Assembly (NCBI GenBank): GCA_902776475.1
Contig: CACYQD010000031.1
Span: forward strand, 1-35,479
DNA length: 35,479 nt
From: an uncultured Prevotellaceae bacterium
GTDB taxonomy: Bacteria > Bacteroidota > Bacteroidia > Bacteroidales > Bacteroidaceae
Reading direction: 5' to 3'
Shown: positions 9,500 through 18,826 of the stretch, piece after piece
How the letters are laid out: each line of letters starts with the position of its first letter
Numbering within the stretch: position 1 is the first letter of the stretch
The notes under the pieces: generated by a model
Databases searched by the model: none
What the model saw: the letters and a program-made list of their open reading frames with translations, nothing else
What the model was told of the DNA's origin: nothing
Translations under genes and position numbers: made by a program

Positions 9500-11212
9500 T
9501 TATTCAATGGGGATGAATCTCATATAATCGAACTGGAGGCTGAAGTTGCTGTTGGTGCTGGCCGCCGGGTCGAGAATGATGAAGCTGAACTGATGGGAAG
9601 CCGTCTCGGGGAATTCGATTTCCTCGTAGATGGTACTGGTATATACGCCTGGCAACGCACTGGGCACCTTGGTATAAGGTGCGGAGAACGTCGTGTATTC
9701 ATCCTTGTCGTCGAAGCTCATCTTGAGCATGCCACCATTGCCGTCGCTCTGCTGGCGCATGAAGTTGTTGCCGGTCATGAAGACGATGGTAAGTTCCACC
9801 TTGTATTTGCCCCTGACGATGGTCGGTGTCGGCATGGTCACCTTACCCATATAGCCGAGGTTGAACACGATACGGTCGTAGTTGTTGGCGTTTTTGAGGT
9901 TGCTGCGGCAGGTCACATAGTCGATGTCGCTGTAATTGCGGTTTTTCGAACCAGCCTCGCCCATCTCGAAGTCGAAACATGAGGCAGAGGCCACACGGAA
10001 GCGCTGTTCGGAAGCCGTAGGCTCAGCGGGCTGGTAGTATTCCGCATCGACAAGATTCTTGATCTCGGAGTAGTCGGCGAAATCCCAAAGCACGGGAGCC
10101 TGTTCGGGTTCCCACACCGGCAGCCATCCGTCGATCTCATGCACATAGCCGTTTTTCGAAAGCACGTTGGACGAAGCCGGAACGAATTTGGCAGAGACGC
10201 CAGAGGCATTGAGCACATAGCGCTCGGCCTCCTGCGTGGCCAGACTGTCGTAGGTGACGGTAAACACCTGATTGCGTGCCGAGGAGCTCCAGATGCGTGT
10301 CACATCCGAACCTTGGGCAGCCCCCAGTTCATCGGTGCGGTACTGATTGGTGAGGATGTGGTATCCCACGTATTTCCGAAGCAGAGAGTCCTCCGAAAGG
10401 CCTTCCTTGTCGGCGTTCTTGAGTTGGGTTCTCAACTGATCGAGCGACTGAATGCCCGCTTTCGCGAAGGTGGCGTCAGTGACATTGAGGAGGGTGAAAT
10501 AATAATGATTGACCACCTTCTGCCGGTCTTGGTTGAGCGTGGTATCCATGACCGTGCTCAAGGGTTTTTCCCATCCTGCGGCGCGCAGGGCCTCAGCCAT
10601 GATCTGGCTTTGTCCACTTCCGGCCACCCGGTCGAAGACAGTCTCCACCAGAGGAGTCATCGCCTTGGACAAGACATAGACCTTGCCGTTGTAAGCGCTG
10701 AGTCCCATCTCCACCACATGTCCTTCCTCGTTGAGGATGGCCTGTCCGGCGTTGACGGAGTCGATCTTGATGCTGATGACATCGCCGCTGAGGTTTTGGA
10801 CAGACTTTTTCTGCACAAACGACTCTGGCAGGATGGAGTCTCTCACCGTGTGGTAGAGGATGAACTGCCGGGCATATTCCTTGGAGAGTTGCTGCAGGCT
10901 GTCAACCCCTCTTCTGTGGTAGAACTCATGCATCGCCTCGTCGTTGGGAACAAATGCGGTGAAACTCGTGCCTGAGGAGGATTGGTTGAGCGCATTGAAC
11001 ATATCTGCATATCTGAGCATTTTCACATATTCGCCATAACCTTCCTGTTCGGTAAGGAATGTGGAAATCGGTGATGCCAGTGCCGTCTTGTAGATCTCGT
11101 CCTTGAACGGGTCGGTATTGATATCAAACACGTCTTTGTCGCAAGCTGCGAGAAGCATGGCAGCCAGGGCCATGCCGACGATGCCTTGATGGTATTTTCT
11201 GAAAATATTCAT
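9500..11212 (-). CDS. Fasciclin (FAS1)-type lipoprotein
   Basis: 570 residues with a signal peptide and lipobox (LLAAC, Cys24). The first FAS1 domain (about 45-190) is clear: a YADMFNAL helix, the FTAFVPNDEAM core motif, a QFILYHTV helix, then GKVYVLSKAMTPL. A second FAS1 unit follows (about 190-370) with VGYHILTNQY and the closing GYVHEIDGWLPV. Residues about 375-570 form a beta-sandwich-like domain with no family that I recognise. Its similar layout to the next gene suggests the two arose by duplication and divergence. It lies 16 bases after the first SusD and 20 before the next FAS1 gene. A role as an accessory surface binder for the flanking SusCD pairs is inferred from context. Confidence 0.85.
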   Translation of the reverse strand: MNIFRKYHQGIVGMALAAMLLAACDKDVFDINTDPFKDEIYKTALASPISTFLTEQEGYGEYVKMLRYADMFNALNQSSSGTSFTAFVPNDEAMHEFYHRRGVDSLQQLSKEYARQFILYHTVRDSILPESFVQKKSVQNLSGDVISIKIDSVNAGQAILNEEGHVVEMGLSAYNGKVYVLSKAMTPLVETVFDRVAGSGQSQIMAEALRAAGWEKPLSTVMDTTLNQDRQKVVNHYYFTLLNVTDATFAKAGIQSLDQLRTQLKNADKEGLSEDSLLRKYVGYHILTNQYRTDELGAAQGSDVTRIWSSSARNQVFTVTYDSLATQEAERYVLNASGVSAKFVPASSNVLSKNGYVHEIDGWLPVWEPEQAPVLWDFADYSEIKNLVDAEYYQPAEPTASEQRFRVASASCFDFEMGEAGSKNRNYSDIDYVTCRSNLKNANNYDRIVFNLGYMGKVTMPTPTIVRGKYKVELTIVFMTGNNFMRQQSDGNGGMLKMSFDDKDEYTTFSAPYTKVPSALPGVYTSTIYEEIEFPETASHQFSFIILDPAASTNSNFSLQFDYMRFIPIE

Positions 11213-11228
11213 ACGTCAGTTCCTTTCC

Positions 11229-12809
11229 TTACTTTGATGATGAATAATATGGATTCTGCTCCAGCAACTTGTTGTGCTCGATGTCGGCCTGCGGTATGGG
11301 CATGTACCATGCGTTCTGGTCCTGGAGCACCGACTGGATCCACTGCAGGTTGGTCGTCTGGTTGCCCTCGATCACCAAGTCGATGAACTGGTTCTTGTAT
11401 TTGTTGCCGCCTATCCGGCCAAACCACAGCAGGTCATACCACCGTTTGCCTTCAGCCATGAACTCCATCTCCTTCTGGTTGAGGATTTCCTCCAGCAGCG
11501 TAATCTCATCGAGTTGCGCAATCTGTGCGGGAGCGTCTGCAGAGGCCGTGTCGATGTCTTTGAAAGGAGCCAAGGCAGCCCTTGCCCGCACCCTGTTGAT
11601 CAGGTTGACGGCCTCCATCCATGAAGCCTGTCCCTTCATCGTGAGGGCAGCGGCTTTCATCATCAGGATCTCCGCCACGCGGTAGATGATGAAGTTGGCA
11701 TCCTGATGTGCTCTTGCACCGCCCGTGATGTCAGGCACGTCAGTGCCGTAATACTTCCAGATGTAGTATTGGTTGGACTGAGCCCAGCCCAGCACCTGTC
11801 CGTTGTCGGGCACGTAGGTGGCCATGAGCATGCGCCCCATCCGGCCATCCTCCGTCAATCCGGCGTCCTTCAGAGACTGTGTCTCCTGTTTCATCATCTC
11901 CGTAGCCCTTGTCGTGGGCCGGAGAGGTGTGGAGACGGTGAGCGTGAAGAGGGAGTTGAAATTATTGGTCTGGTTCTGTGAATAGTCCCAGTTGAGCTCG
12001 AAGATAGACTCGTTGCTGTTGCCGGGATAGAACATGGTGTACCAATCGTTGGTGTTGGTCATGAACACCGGCCGGAAGGCATCGTTGGCATTGAGGATCA
12101 AGTCGCAGTATTCGATGCACTGGTCATAGTCCTCACTCCAGAGGCAGGCATCAGCCATGAGCGCGTAGAGTGCCCATTTCGTTGCCCTGCCCTTGGTGGC
12201 CCACTCTTCCTCATAAGTGCCCTTGGCAGCACCCGTGGCGAGAGCCGCCTTCACATCATCCTTGATTTGTGCGATGATCTCTTGCTCGGATGATTTCGCC
12301 AAGTCGAAACTGGCATTGTCGTTGACGTATGCCTGAAGGACGAGGGGCACCTCCCTGAAGTTCTTTACCAGCGTGAGGTAGCAGTAAGCCCTCAGGAAAT
12401 AAGCCTCGGCGAGGTGTGAGTTGAGGATGGCGGGATAATAGGTGTCATCCTTGACATCGGGTGCATAGAGGATGACCGAGTTGGCCATGCCGATCACCTT
12501 GTAGATGTTTGACCAGTCGCACAGCGAGTTGGTCGGAGTCATGTTGAAGTCCTGGAGTTTGGCGTCGCCTGTCGAGTTGGTATAGATGGCCCCACCGCGG
12601 AGCTCGCCCCATTTGATGAGTGTGGGCACGCTCTGTCTCAGGTAATAGTAGCCCGAAGCGATGACAGCCTCCACATCCTCTTTCGATTTCCAGTAATCAT
12701 CAGTCACCTGCTCATTATTGGGCAGGACGTCGAGCCAGTCGTTGCACGAGGTGGTGCTCGTGAGCGTGACGGCTCCGAGTATGAATATGGATATGATATT
12801 TCTCTTCAT
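11229..12809 (-). CDS. SusD/RagB-family surface lipoprotein (first pair)
   Basis: 526 residues. The signal peptide ends in a lipobox (TTSC, Cys22) followed by NDWLDVLP, the classic start of a mature SusD protein. The body has canonical SusD features: DDYWKSKEDVEAVIASGYYY near the start, AYFLRAYCYLTLVKNFREVPL in a TPR helix pair, EAVNLINRVRARA, and LNQKEMEFMAEGKRWYDLLWFGR near the C-terminus, ending with ADIEHNKLLEQNP. It should sit on the outer face of the outer membrane and close its SusC partner, 11 bases upstream. This is a far more typical SusD than the second one in the operon, so the two pairs are unlikely to be recent duplicates. Confidence 0.95.
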   Translation of the reverse strand: MKRNIISIFILGAVTLTSTTSCNDWLDVLPNNEQVTDDYWKSKEDVEAVIASGYYYLRQSVPTLIKWGELRGGAIYTNSTGDAKLQDFNMTPTNSLCDWSNIYKVIGMANSVILYAPDVKDDTYYPAILNSHLAEAYFLRAYCYLTLVKNFREVPLVLQAYVNDNASFDLAKSSEQEIIAQIKDDVKAALATGAAKGTYEEEWATKGRATKWALYALMADACLWSEDYDQCIEYCDLILNANDAFRPVFMTNTNDWYTMFYPGNSNESIFELNWDYSQNQTNNFNSLFTLTVSTPLRPTTRATEMMKQETQSLKDAGLTEDGRMGRMLMATYVPDNGQVLGWAQSNQYYIWKYYGTDVPDITGGARAHQDANFIIYRVAEILMMKAAALTMKGQASWMEAVNLINRVRARAALAPFKDIDTASADAPAQIAQLDEITLLEEILNQKEMEFMAEGKRWYDLLWFGRIGGNKYKNQFIDLVIEGNQTTNLQWIQSVLQDQNAWYMPIPQADIEHNKLLEQNPYYSSSK

Positions 12810-12820
12810 GGTTTTCCGGA

Positions 12821-15800
12821 TTAAAAGTCGAGATTAATACCCAGTGCGAAACGCTTTGACACGGGAGTGGTGGCATTGTCCCTCACCAGACTGGTGGCGT
12901 TGGGCATCGACACCTCGGGGTCTTGTCCTTTGTACTTGGTCCATGTGATCAGGTCGTAGCCTGTGACAAAAACATTGAGTTTGGAAATGCCCCAGTTCTT
13001 CAACCATTTCTTGGGAACATTGTAACTCAGTGACAAGGTCTTCAATCTCAGGAACGAAGCATCCTCCACGAAGCGGTCGCTGCCGAGATAGTTGTAACCC
13101 ATGCCATAGAGTGCGCGGGGCACATCGGTGTTGTCACCTTCAGCTCTCCATCTGTTGAGGACAGCCGTACTCTGGTTGTTCTTGCCATACATGTTTTCCA
13201 AGGAGATACGTGCGCCGTTGATGACCTTCTGTCCGTATCTGCCATAGAAGAATGTGGTCAGGGTAAGGTCTTTCCACCTGACCTGGAAACCTCCACCGCC
13301 GAAGAATTTCGGGTTGGAGTTGCCGATATACACGATATCATTCTCATTGATGACGCCGTCGTGATTGATGTCCTCATACCTGGCATCACCCGGATAGGTC
13401 TGCACCGTACCGTTTTTCATAGTGATGACATTGCCCTGCCAGTCATACATCACGTTGCCCTCTGCATCACGGGCATAGGTCTGCTCCACGTTCTGATAGA
13501 CCCCGAGATAGCGGTAGCCGTAGAAGGAGCCGACGGGGGCATTCTCTACGATTCGGAGCGCGTAGTTGCCGTTTCCGAAGGAGTAGTTGTCCATCACCCA
13601 CGTACTGGGCAGTTCTTTCACCTTATTGATATTGCGGCTGACATTGGCATTGACAGAGATTGTCCATTCCTTGTTGCGGAACACCTGGTATTCGAAACGG
13701 AGTTCGACACCCTTGTTGCTCATCTTGCCCGAGTTGATATACTTCACCTTGTCATAACCCGTAGAGGCCGGCAGTTTGGTGTCCTTGAGCAGCATGTCGC
13801 TGGTCTGCTTGTCGTAGTAGTCGAAGGTGACGTTGAGCCTGTTGAACAGCCTCAGGTCGATACCGAGGTCAAATTCACGTGTGGTCTCCCACTTCAGGTT
13901 GTCGAGCTGCATGCGGTCGGGCGTGATGGCCGCCATGTCCATATACTGTCCGAGACTCTTGTAGGCACCGAGGTAGATGGAAGCTCCAGAAGGAGAACTG
14001 CCCGACCATCCGTAGCCCACACGCACCTTGCCCTCGTTGAACCATTTCTTGAAGCTGTCGCTCCAGAAATGCTCCTGCTCGAGGTTCCATGCCGCACCAA
14101 ATGCGGGGAAGGTGCCCCATCTCTTTTCCTTACCCATGGTGGAGTTGCCCTCATGGTTGATGGTACCGCGGATCACGTAACGGTTGTCGTAGGAATAGAC
14201 GGCCTGTCCGATCATGGAGATGGACCTGCGCTCGGAATTGCCCGAACCCGAGGAACGCACCACGCTGCCCACGACGGGGTCGCTGAGGTTGGCTGATGCA
14301 TTGCCGTAGGTGCTGCTGCTGTAACTGAAACTCTCGTTGTCGGCAGTCTTGACCAGGGCGGTGGCGATCAGTTTGTGCTTCTCGGCGAATGTGTTGTTAT
14401 AGATCAGTTTGTTTTCCGACTGCAATGCAAAGGCATCCGTTGTGGCGTCAACGCTCATGTTGGCCAGGTTGCTGGTCCAGAGGACACCCGTGGCCTCCTG
14501 CGGGAGGAACTGCTTGTTCTTGGTCGTGCGCATATTGAGCGACACCCATCCCTGATACTGGAGGTTGAAGGGGAAGTCATATTGCAGGGTGATGGTCATT
14601 TTCTCATCACGCTGCGTGGTCTTGTTGTATCCCTCCTTGACCATGGCCACGGGATTGTAGTTGGCCGAACTGACACTGCTCGAACCCGTGCTGGTGAACG
14701 AGCCCTGGAAATCCTCGTCACGCGAGAAATAGACATCGGTAGGCTTTTTGGTCACGTCATCAATCCAGTAGGGACTGAGGTTGGGCATCTTCTGCATGGC
14801 GATACTGCGCACCGTCGAGAGCGCATTGGCATCCTTATTGGTGTTGGAGAACGAGAAATCGGTCCTCACACGCAGGCGGTCGCTGAAGTTATACGTGATC
14901 TTCATACCGGCCGAAAGGCGCTGAACACCCGTACCAACGGTCGTACCCTGCTCATCATAGTAGCCTAAGTTGAGTTTATAGACGGCCTTCTCGCCGCCAC
15001 CCGTCATCGAGAAGTTGTTGTCGGTGATGATGGCATCCTGTTTCACGGCATCAAGCCAGTCGGTATCCACGTTATACTCATCGTAGTAGCGGAAATTGGG
15101 GTCGTAATTGAGTTCGGCGTTGTTGAACAGCATATTCATCTCGTTGCCGGCATTGTTGATACCCTTGGCATTGGCGGCGTTCCAGATGGCGTCCTGCATG
15201 AGCGACACATACTGAGGTCCGTTGAGCAAGGGGATGCTCTTCGGCTCTTTCTTGGCTGTGAATTTCGACGAGAAAGAGAATTTCGTCTTACCCATCGCAC
15301 CGCGCTTGGTATTGATCAAGAGCACACCGTTGGCGCCCTTCGTACCATAGATGGCCGTGGCCGAGGCATCCTTGAGCACCTCGATGCTCTCGATGTTGGC
15401 GGGTGCTATGTTGAGCAAGGCACCGAAATCCTCCTCATTGGCGGTGGAGAAATTGAAGTCGTCCGTGATATCCACGTCCTGCGGCACACCGTCGATGACG
15501 ATCAGCGGTTCGTTGGAGGCGCTGAGAGAACTGGTACCACGGATGCGGATGCTGCTGCGCGCACCCGGGTCACCGCCGAGGTTGATGTCAAGACCGGCGA
15601 TCTGTCCCTGCAGGGCTTCCTCAACGGAGGTGACGGGCGAGGTCTCCACGATGGACGAGAGATCGACTTTCTGCACCGAAGAGGTCTGTTCCATGCGGGA
15701 GATACCCATACCGTCGCGTCCACCCCTGGCACCTGTGACCACCACCTCTTGCAGCACGGCCTCATTCTCCAGTTCGAAATTGATCTCCGTCTGTCCGTTG

Positions 15801-16084
15801 TAGTTCACAGTCTTGGGTTTCATACCGATATAGGTGGCCCTCACCTTGAGGTTCTTGGCATCAGCCGGCACCTGCAGGTAGTAGTTGCCGTCGATGTCGG
15901 TCACGGCACCCTTGATATAACGGTTCTGGTTGTTGACGAGCACCACATTGGCACCGATGATAGGGTCTTTGGTGCCGTTGTCGAGCACCTCCGTCACCGT
16001 ACCGGTGATCACTTTTTCCTGAGCCATCATGCTCACCGAGCACAACAGCATAACGATCATATAGAAGAATTTGTTCTGCTTCAT
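12821..16084 (-). CDS. SusC/RagA-family TonB-dependent transporter (first pair)
   Basis: 1087 residues. The signal peptide (1-22, ending MMAQ) is followed by a carboxypeptidase-regulatory-like domain (about 25-105, GAVTDIDGNYYLQVP), a TonB box (LQEVVVTGA at about 111-119) and a plug (about 130-265). The plug carries the SusC signature stretches DPGARSSIRIRGTSS, PLIVIDGVPQD and SATAIYGTKGANGVLLI. The barrel ends in GINLDF. It imports a ligand captured by the SusD encoded 11 bases downstream. It starts 11 bases after the four-repeat FAS1 lipoprotein, so the FAS1 protein is made from the same message at the head of the operon. Confidence 0.96.
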   Translation of the reverse strand: MKQNKFFYMIVMLLCSVSMMAQEKVITGTVTEVLDNGTKDPIIGANVVLVNNQNRYIKGAVTDIDGNYYLQVPADAKNLKVRATYIGMKPKTVNYNGQTEINFELENEAVLQEVVVTGARGGRDGMGISRMEQTSSVQKVDLSSIVETSPVTSVEEALQGQIAGLDINLGGDPGARSSIRIRGTSSLSASNEPLIVIDGVPQDVDITDDFNFSTANEEDFGALLNIAPANIESIEVLKDASATAIYGTKGANGVLLINTKRGAMGKTKFSFSSKFTAKKEPKSIPLLNGPQYVSLMQDAIWNAANAKGINNAGNEMNMLFNNAELNYDPNFRYYDEYNVDTDWLDAVKQDAIITDNNFSMTGGGEKAVYKLNLGYYDEQGTTVGTGVQRLSAGMKITYNFSDRLRVRTDFSFSNTNKDANALSTVRSIAMQKMPNLSPYWIDDVTKKPTDVYFSRDEDFQGSFTSTGSSSVSSANYNPVAMVKEGYNKTTQRDEKMTITLQYDFPFNLQYQGWVSLNMRTTKNKQFLPQEATGVLWTSNLANMSVDATTDAFALQSENKLIYNNTFAEKHKLIATALVKTADNESFSYSSSTYGNASANLSDPVVGSVVRSSGSGNSERRSISMIGQAVYSYDNRYVIRGTINHEGNSTMGKEKRWGTFPAFGAAWNLEQEHFWSDSFKKWFNEGKVRVGYGWSGSSPSGASIYLGAYKSLGQYMDMAAITPDRMQLDNLKWETTREFDLGIDLRLFNRLNVTFDYYDKQTSDMLLKDTKLPASTGYDKVKYINSGKMSNKGVELRFEYQVFRNKEWTISVNANVSRNINKVKELPSTWVMDNYSFGNGNYALRIVENAPVGSFYGYRYLGVYQNVEQTYARDAEGNVMYDWQGNVITMKNGTVQTYPGDARYEDINHDGVINENDIVYIGNSNPKFFGGGGFQVRWKDLTLTTFFYGRYGQKVINGARISLENMYGKNNQSTAVLNRWRAEGDNTDVPRALYGMGYNYLGSDRFVEDASFLRLKTLSLSYNVPKKWLKNWGISKLNVFVTGYDLITWTKYKGQDPEVSMPNATSLVRDNATTPVSKRFALGINLDF

Positions 16085-16095
16085 GGCGCTCTGGT

Positions 16096-18378
16096 TTATT
16101 GTAAGATACCGTCAATGAAATGCATACATCCATCTGCGAAGGCGAAAGGCAAGCTGAAATACTTTCGGCTCACGCCCACCCTGTTGTCGGGATGGAATCC
16201 CACGTAAAGGCCATCACCTTCCTCACCGATGGTCATCGTCTCTGTACCCATGGTGTAGAACGAGCCCTTGCAGGCCGACCCTGGATAGGGATAGCTGGTG
16301 ATGGTGTTCATCAACGAGGAGATGAAATAGTTTCTCAGATAATTGGCCAGCAACGTCTTGTTGGTAGACGACACATTGCCCGAAATCGTATAATCATCGC
16401 CGATGGTCAGTCCCGAACAGCCGGGAATCTTGCTGATATTGTCCTTGATGGCCTGGTTGGTGGGCACAAAGACGATATAGCGGGTGTCATCGCTGACAAT
16501 CGACGGGATGGTGCCGTTCTGCACCAGTCCGGCTTTCTGCAGCAACTGTGCGAAGAGATAGTACTCATAGTTTTTGTCATTGCCGACGGCCAGGCGGTGG
16601 GTCAGACCATCGCCGGAGGCTTCAGAGAACAGTTTGTCGTAATCATAGCTGTATGCCCGTCCGTTGTCCCAGACCTGTCCGTTGTTGGTGACCTCATGGA
16701 ACGGGACGAAAGGATTATCCTGATAGGTCGGGCTGAGTTGCTGGTTGAACAATGCGCTGGTCGTGATCTTGCCATCGCGCACGAACCAATAATTAAAGGC
16801 GGTATTGGTCTCCACGACCTGAGTGCCCGTCTGCTTCAGTTCCTCAATATTGGAGGCCGTGTGCATATTGACGATGCTTCTGGCCAGGCCAGAACTCACA
16901 TTGGCGAAATTGCCATCGACATCACTATAGACCTCGAGGTTCTTCCCTTGAGTGGTGACATTGAGCCTCATCTGCGGCTCGTTTTGGTTGAACTGCTTGT
17001 TGCTGGGCATCAGGGCCACGAAATGGGTCTTGTCGGAAGCCAGCGACAGCACCAGTTCGCTCTTGTCGAGTGCGTAGAGGAAGCACTGGTATGTGGTGTC
17101 GCGGAAGGCGGCGCCCACTACCGAGGAGAAGATGGCCGGTGCTTTCATGTCGTTCATGCCATAGACGATGCCGTTGGCACAGAACATCCGGTCATTGACA
17201 GCGTCGGTATTGATCTTGACAGGCGTCCCGAAGGCCGTCTGCACAAGTTCCTTCTGGATTTCCTCCGGGAAGACAGGGTCATTGTTATCCGCAAACGACT
17301 GATAGATGAAATATTCCAAGATCAGCGGGTCGAGGTCGTCCAAAGAGCGATAACCGCTCTGTGGTCCCCAGAAATTCTGGAAGAATCCGCCAATGGCTTG
17401 GTTGGACGGAGCGAAGATGGTGTAAGTGCTGCGCTCGAGTGTTGACACATTGCGGTAGTCGGTGACCGGCCACTCGAGAGCGATGTTGGGCAACGGACTG
17501 TGCAACTGCACATAGACCACTTTACCCAAAGAGGTGCTCGTCTCCTGGTCTGCCTCGGTCAGTTGGGCATAGGTGTCATAAAGATGGATGAAGTCGCTGT
17601 AATTGGCGTTGTTTTTCAAAGTCGTGTGGATGGTTTCCAAGGGTTTGATCACCTGATTGACATGATAAAGGTATCCGTTGTCGGTGACATTGGCCTCCAC
17701 GTCCTTGACGCTGGCGTTGGAGACATTGAATCCCGAGTTTCCACCTGTCCATGCACTTCCGGGATAGAAATACTCGTAGTTGGACTTGGCATCAATGCCC
17801 TTGGAGGAGAACATCAAGTGACTGAAGACCGGCAGGTAGCGCTCGTAATGGTAGATGGTGACGGTGGTATCCACCCCATTGAGTTTGCCTCTCATCTGTT
17901 CCATGTCATCTGCGCTTCTTGTGCGGTGCTTGTAGTAGAGACCGGCAGCATTCTGCTTTTGTTCCTCCGTGGCCCCATCACCTTCATTGGGCCTGAAGTT
18001 GACCATTTTAGACCAGTCATAGGCATAGTACATCAGGTGATAGCCTACGGTCTTTCTCAGCTGCAGAGGATTTTTCTGGAACATATCCTCCACCGAACTG
18101 TATCCTTCTGCTTGCAGGAAAGTCTGCCAGGCCTGGTCATCGGGAGCCATCACTGTCAGGATGCTTTGTCCGTTGACAATCGGTTTATAGCCCGACAACT
18201 CGATTGCTTTGAGGAACGTGGCATGGTTGCCTTCGCTCTCCAGGACCTCCCACGCATTTCCCTTCAACCAATCGGGAGCCTTGTAATGATCATCGTCGGC
18301 GATGTCATGACAAGACGCAAAAAAGAGGACTGCAAGCAAGATACAAGACTTTTTCAGTAATGAGTACTTGTTTGTCAT
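16096..18378 (-). CDS. Large fasciclin (FAS1)-repeat lipoprotein, first gene of the operon
   Basis: 760 residues with a lipobox (FFASC, Cys23) followed by an acidic run. Four FAS1-like units can be traced: about 40-247 (FLKAIELSGY, LTVMAPDDQAW, closing GYLYHVNQVIKPL), 250-410 (YTIFAPSNQAIGGF, closing NGIVYGMNDM), 418-600 (CFLYALDKS, FVALMPSNKQF) and 600-760 (YIVFVPTNQAIKDN, closing GCMHFIDGILQ). Each has the TVMAPDD-like core motif typical of FAS1. Unit 3 lacks an obvious closing strand. FAS1 proteins are generally adhesive or ligand-binding. As the first gene of an operon with two SusCD pairs, it probably acts as a surface receptor or scaffold. The ligand is unknown and no enzymatic motif was seen. 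Confidence 0.9.
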   Translation of the reverse strand: MTNKYSLLKKSCILLAVLFFASCHDIADDDHYKAPDWLKGNAWEVLESEGNHATFLKAIELSGYKPIVNGQSILTVMAPDDQAWQTFLQAEGYSSVEDMFQKNPLQLRKTVGYHLMYYAYDWSKMVNFRPNEGDGATEEQKQNAAGLYYKHRTRSADDMEQMRGKLNGVDTTVTIYHYERYLPVFSHLMFSSKGIDAKSNYEYFYPGSAWTGGNSGFNVSNASVKDVEANVTDNGYLYHVNQVIKPLETIHTTLKNNANYSDFIHLYDTYAQLTEADQETSTSLGKVVYVQLHSPLPNIALEWPVTDYRNVSTLERSTYTIFAPSNQAIGGFFQNFWGPQSGYRSLDDLDPLILEYFIYQSFADNNDPVFPEEIQKELVQTAFGTPVKINTDAVNDRMFCANGIVYGMNDMKAPAIFSSVVGAAFRDTTYQCFLYALDKSELVLSLASDKTHFVALMPSNKQFNQNEPQMRLNVTTQGKNLEVYSDVDGNFANVSSGLARSIVNMHTASNIEELKQTGTQVVETNTAFNYWFVRDGKITTSALFNQQLSPTYQDNPFVPFHEVTNNGQVWDNGRAYSYDYDKLFSEASGDGLTHRLAVGNDKNYEYYLFAQLLQKAGLVQNGTIPSIVSDDTRYIVFVPTNQAIKDNISKIPGCSGLTIGDDYTISGNVSSTNKTLLANYLRNYFISSLMNTITSYPYPGSACKGSFYTMGTETMTIGEEGDGLYVGFHPDNRVGVSRKYFSLPFAFADGCMHFIDGILQ

Positions 18379-18449
18379 GTAGTTATAATATTATAAGATG
18401 TTATTCAGGTTTTTTTGACTCAAATAGTAGGCAATAGCTTGTTAGGGAG

Positions 18450-18457
18450 CAAAATTA
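18450..18457 (-). promoter_or_regulatory. Probable -7 element for the SusCD/fasciclin operon
   Basis: On the minus strand TAATTTTG fits the Bacteroidetes -7 consensus TAnnTTTG and would start RNA about 65 bases before the first ATG at 18378. No TTTG is found at the ideal -33 distance (that site reads GATG), so the promoter may be weak or need an activator. The decamer array begins about 60 bases further upstream. Confidence 0.45.
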
Positions 18458-18517
18458 AGCATATTTTTTAAATATTCATCATTTTTTACGAGGATTAACA
18501 CTTATTTCTTATTAAAT

Positions 18518-18826
18518 CCTGGGAGGGGATGGGTGAGATGGGAGGAGATGGAAGGGACTGGGAGGGGATGGGAGATCCTGGGAAGGACTGGGGAGATGGG
18601 AAATCTTGAGAGATCCTGGGAAGATCCCAGGCTTCTCAGATTATCTCTGTTTTTCCCAGATTTTTCCAGATTATCTCAGATTTTCCCAGATTTTCCCAGA
18701 TTTTCCCAGATTTTCCCAGATTATCTCAGATTATTCCCAGGACTGCCCAGATTATTCCCAGGACTGCCCAGATTTTCCCTAGCCTGCCCAGTTTTCTCAG
18801 GCCTGCCCAGTTTTTCTCAGGCCTCC
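18518..18826. repeat. Converging inverted arrays of a degenerate 10-bp repeat
   Basis: About 300 bp are built from one decamer. On the + strand 18518-18621 carries G-rich units such as GGGAGGGGAT, GGGAGGAGAT and GGGAAGGACT. From 18625 to 18826 the same unit appears inverted as TTTTCCCAGA, with four exact tandem copies at 18681-18720, then 20-21-bp double units (ATTATTCCCAGGACTGCCCAG is a close variant pair). The halves meet at CCTGGGA-AGA-TCCCAGG (18615-18631). The array includes the stop codon (18817-18819) of the four-helix gene and ends about 60 bases before the SusCD operon -7 box. It has no open coding sense and could fold as a very long RNA or DNA hairpin. Confidence 0.85.

Noticed and set aside
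18518-18826. CRISPR or insertion-sequence end
   Set aside because: The unit is 10 bp and degenerate with no spacers, and no transposase or target duplication is seen.
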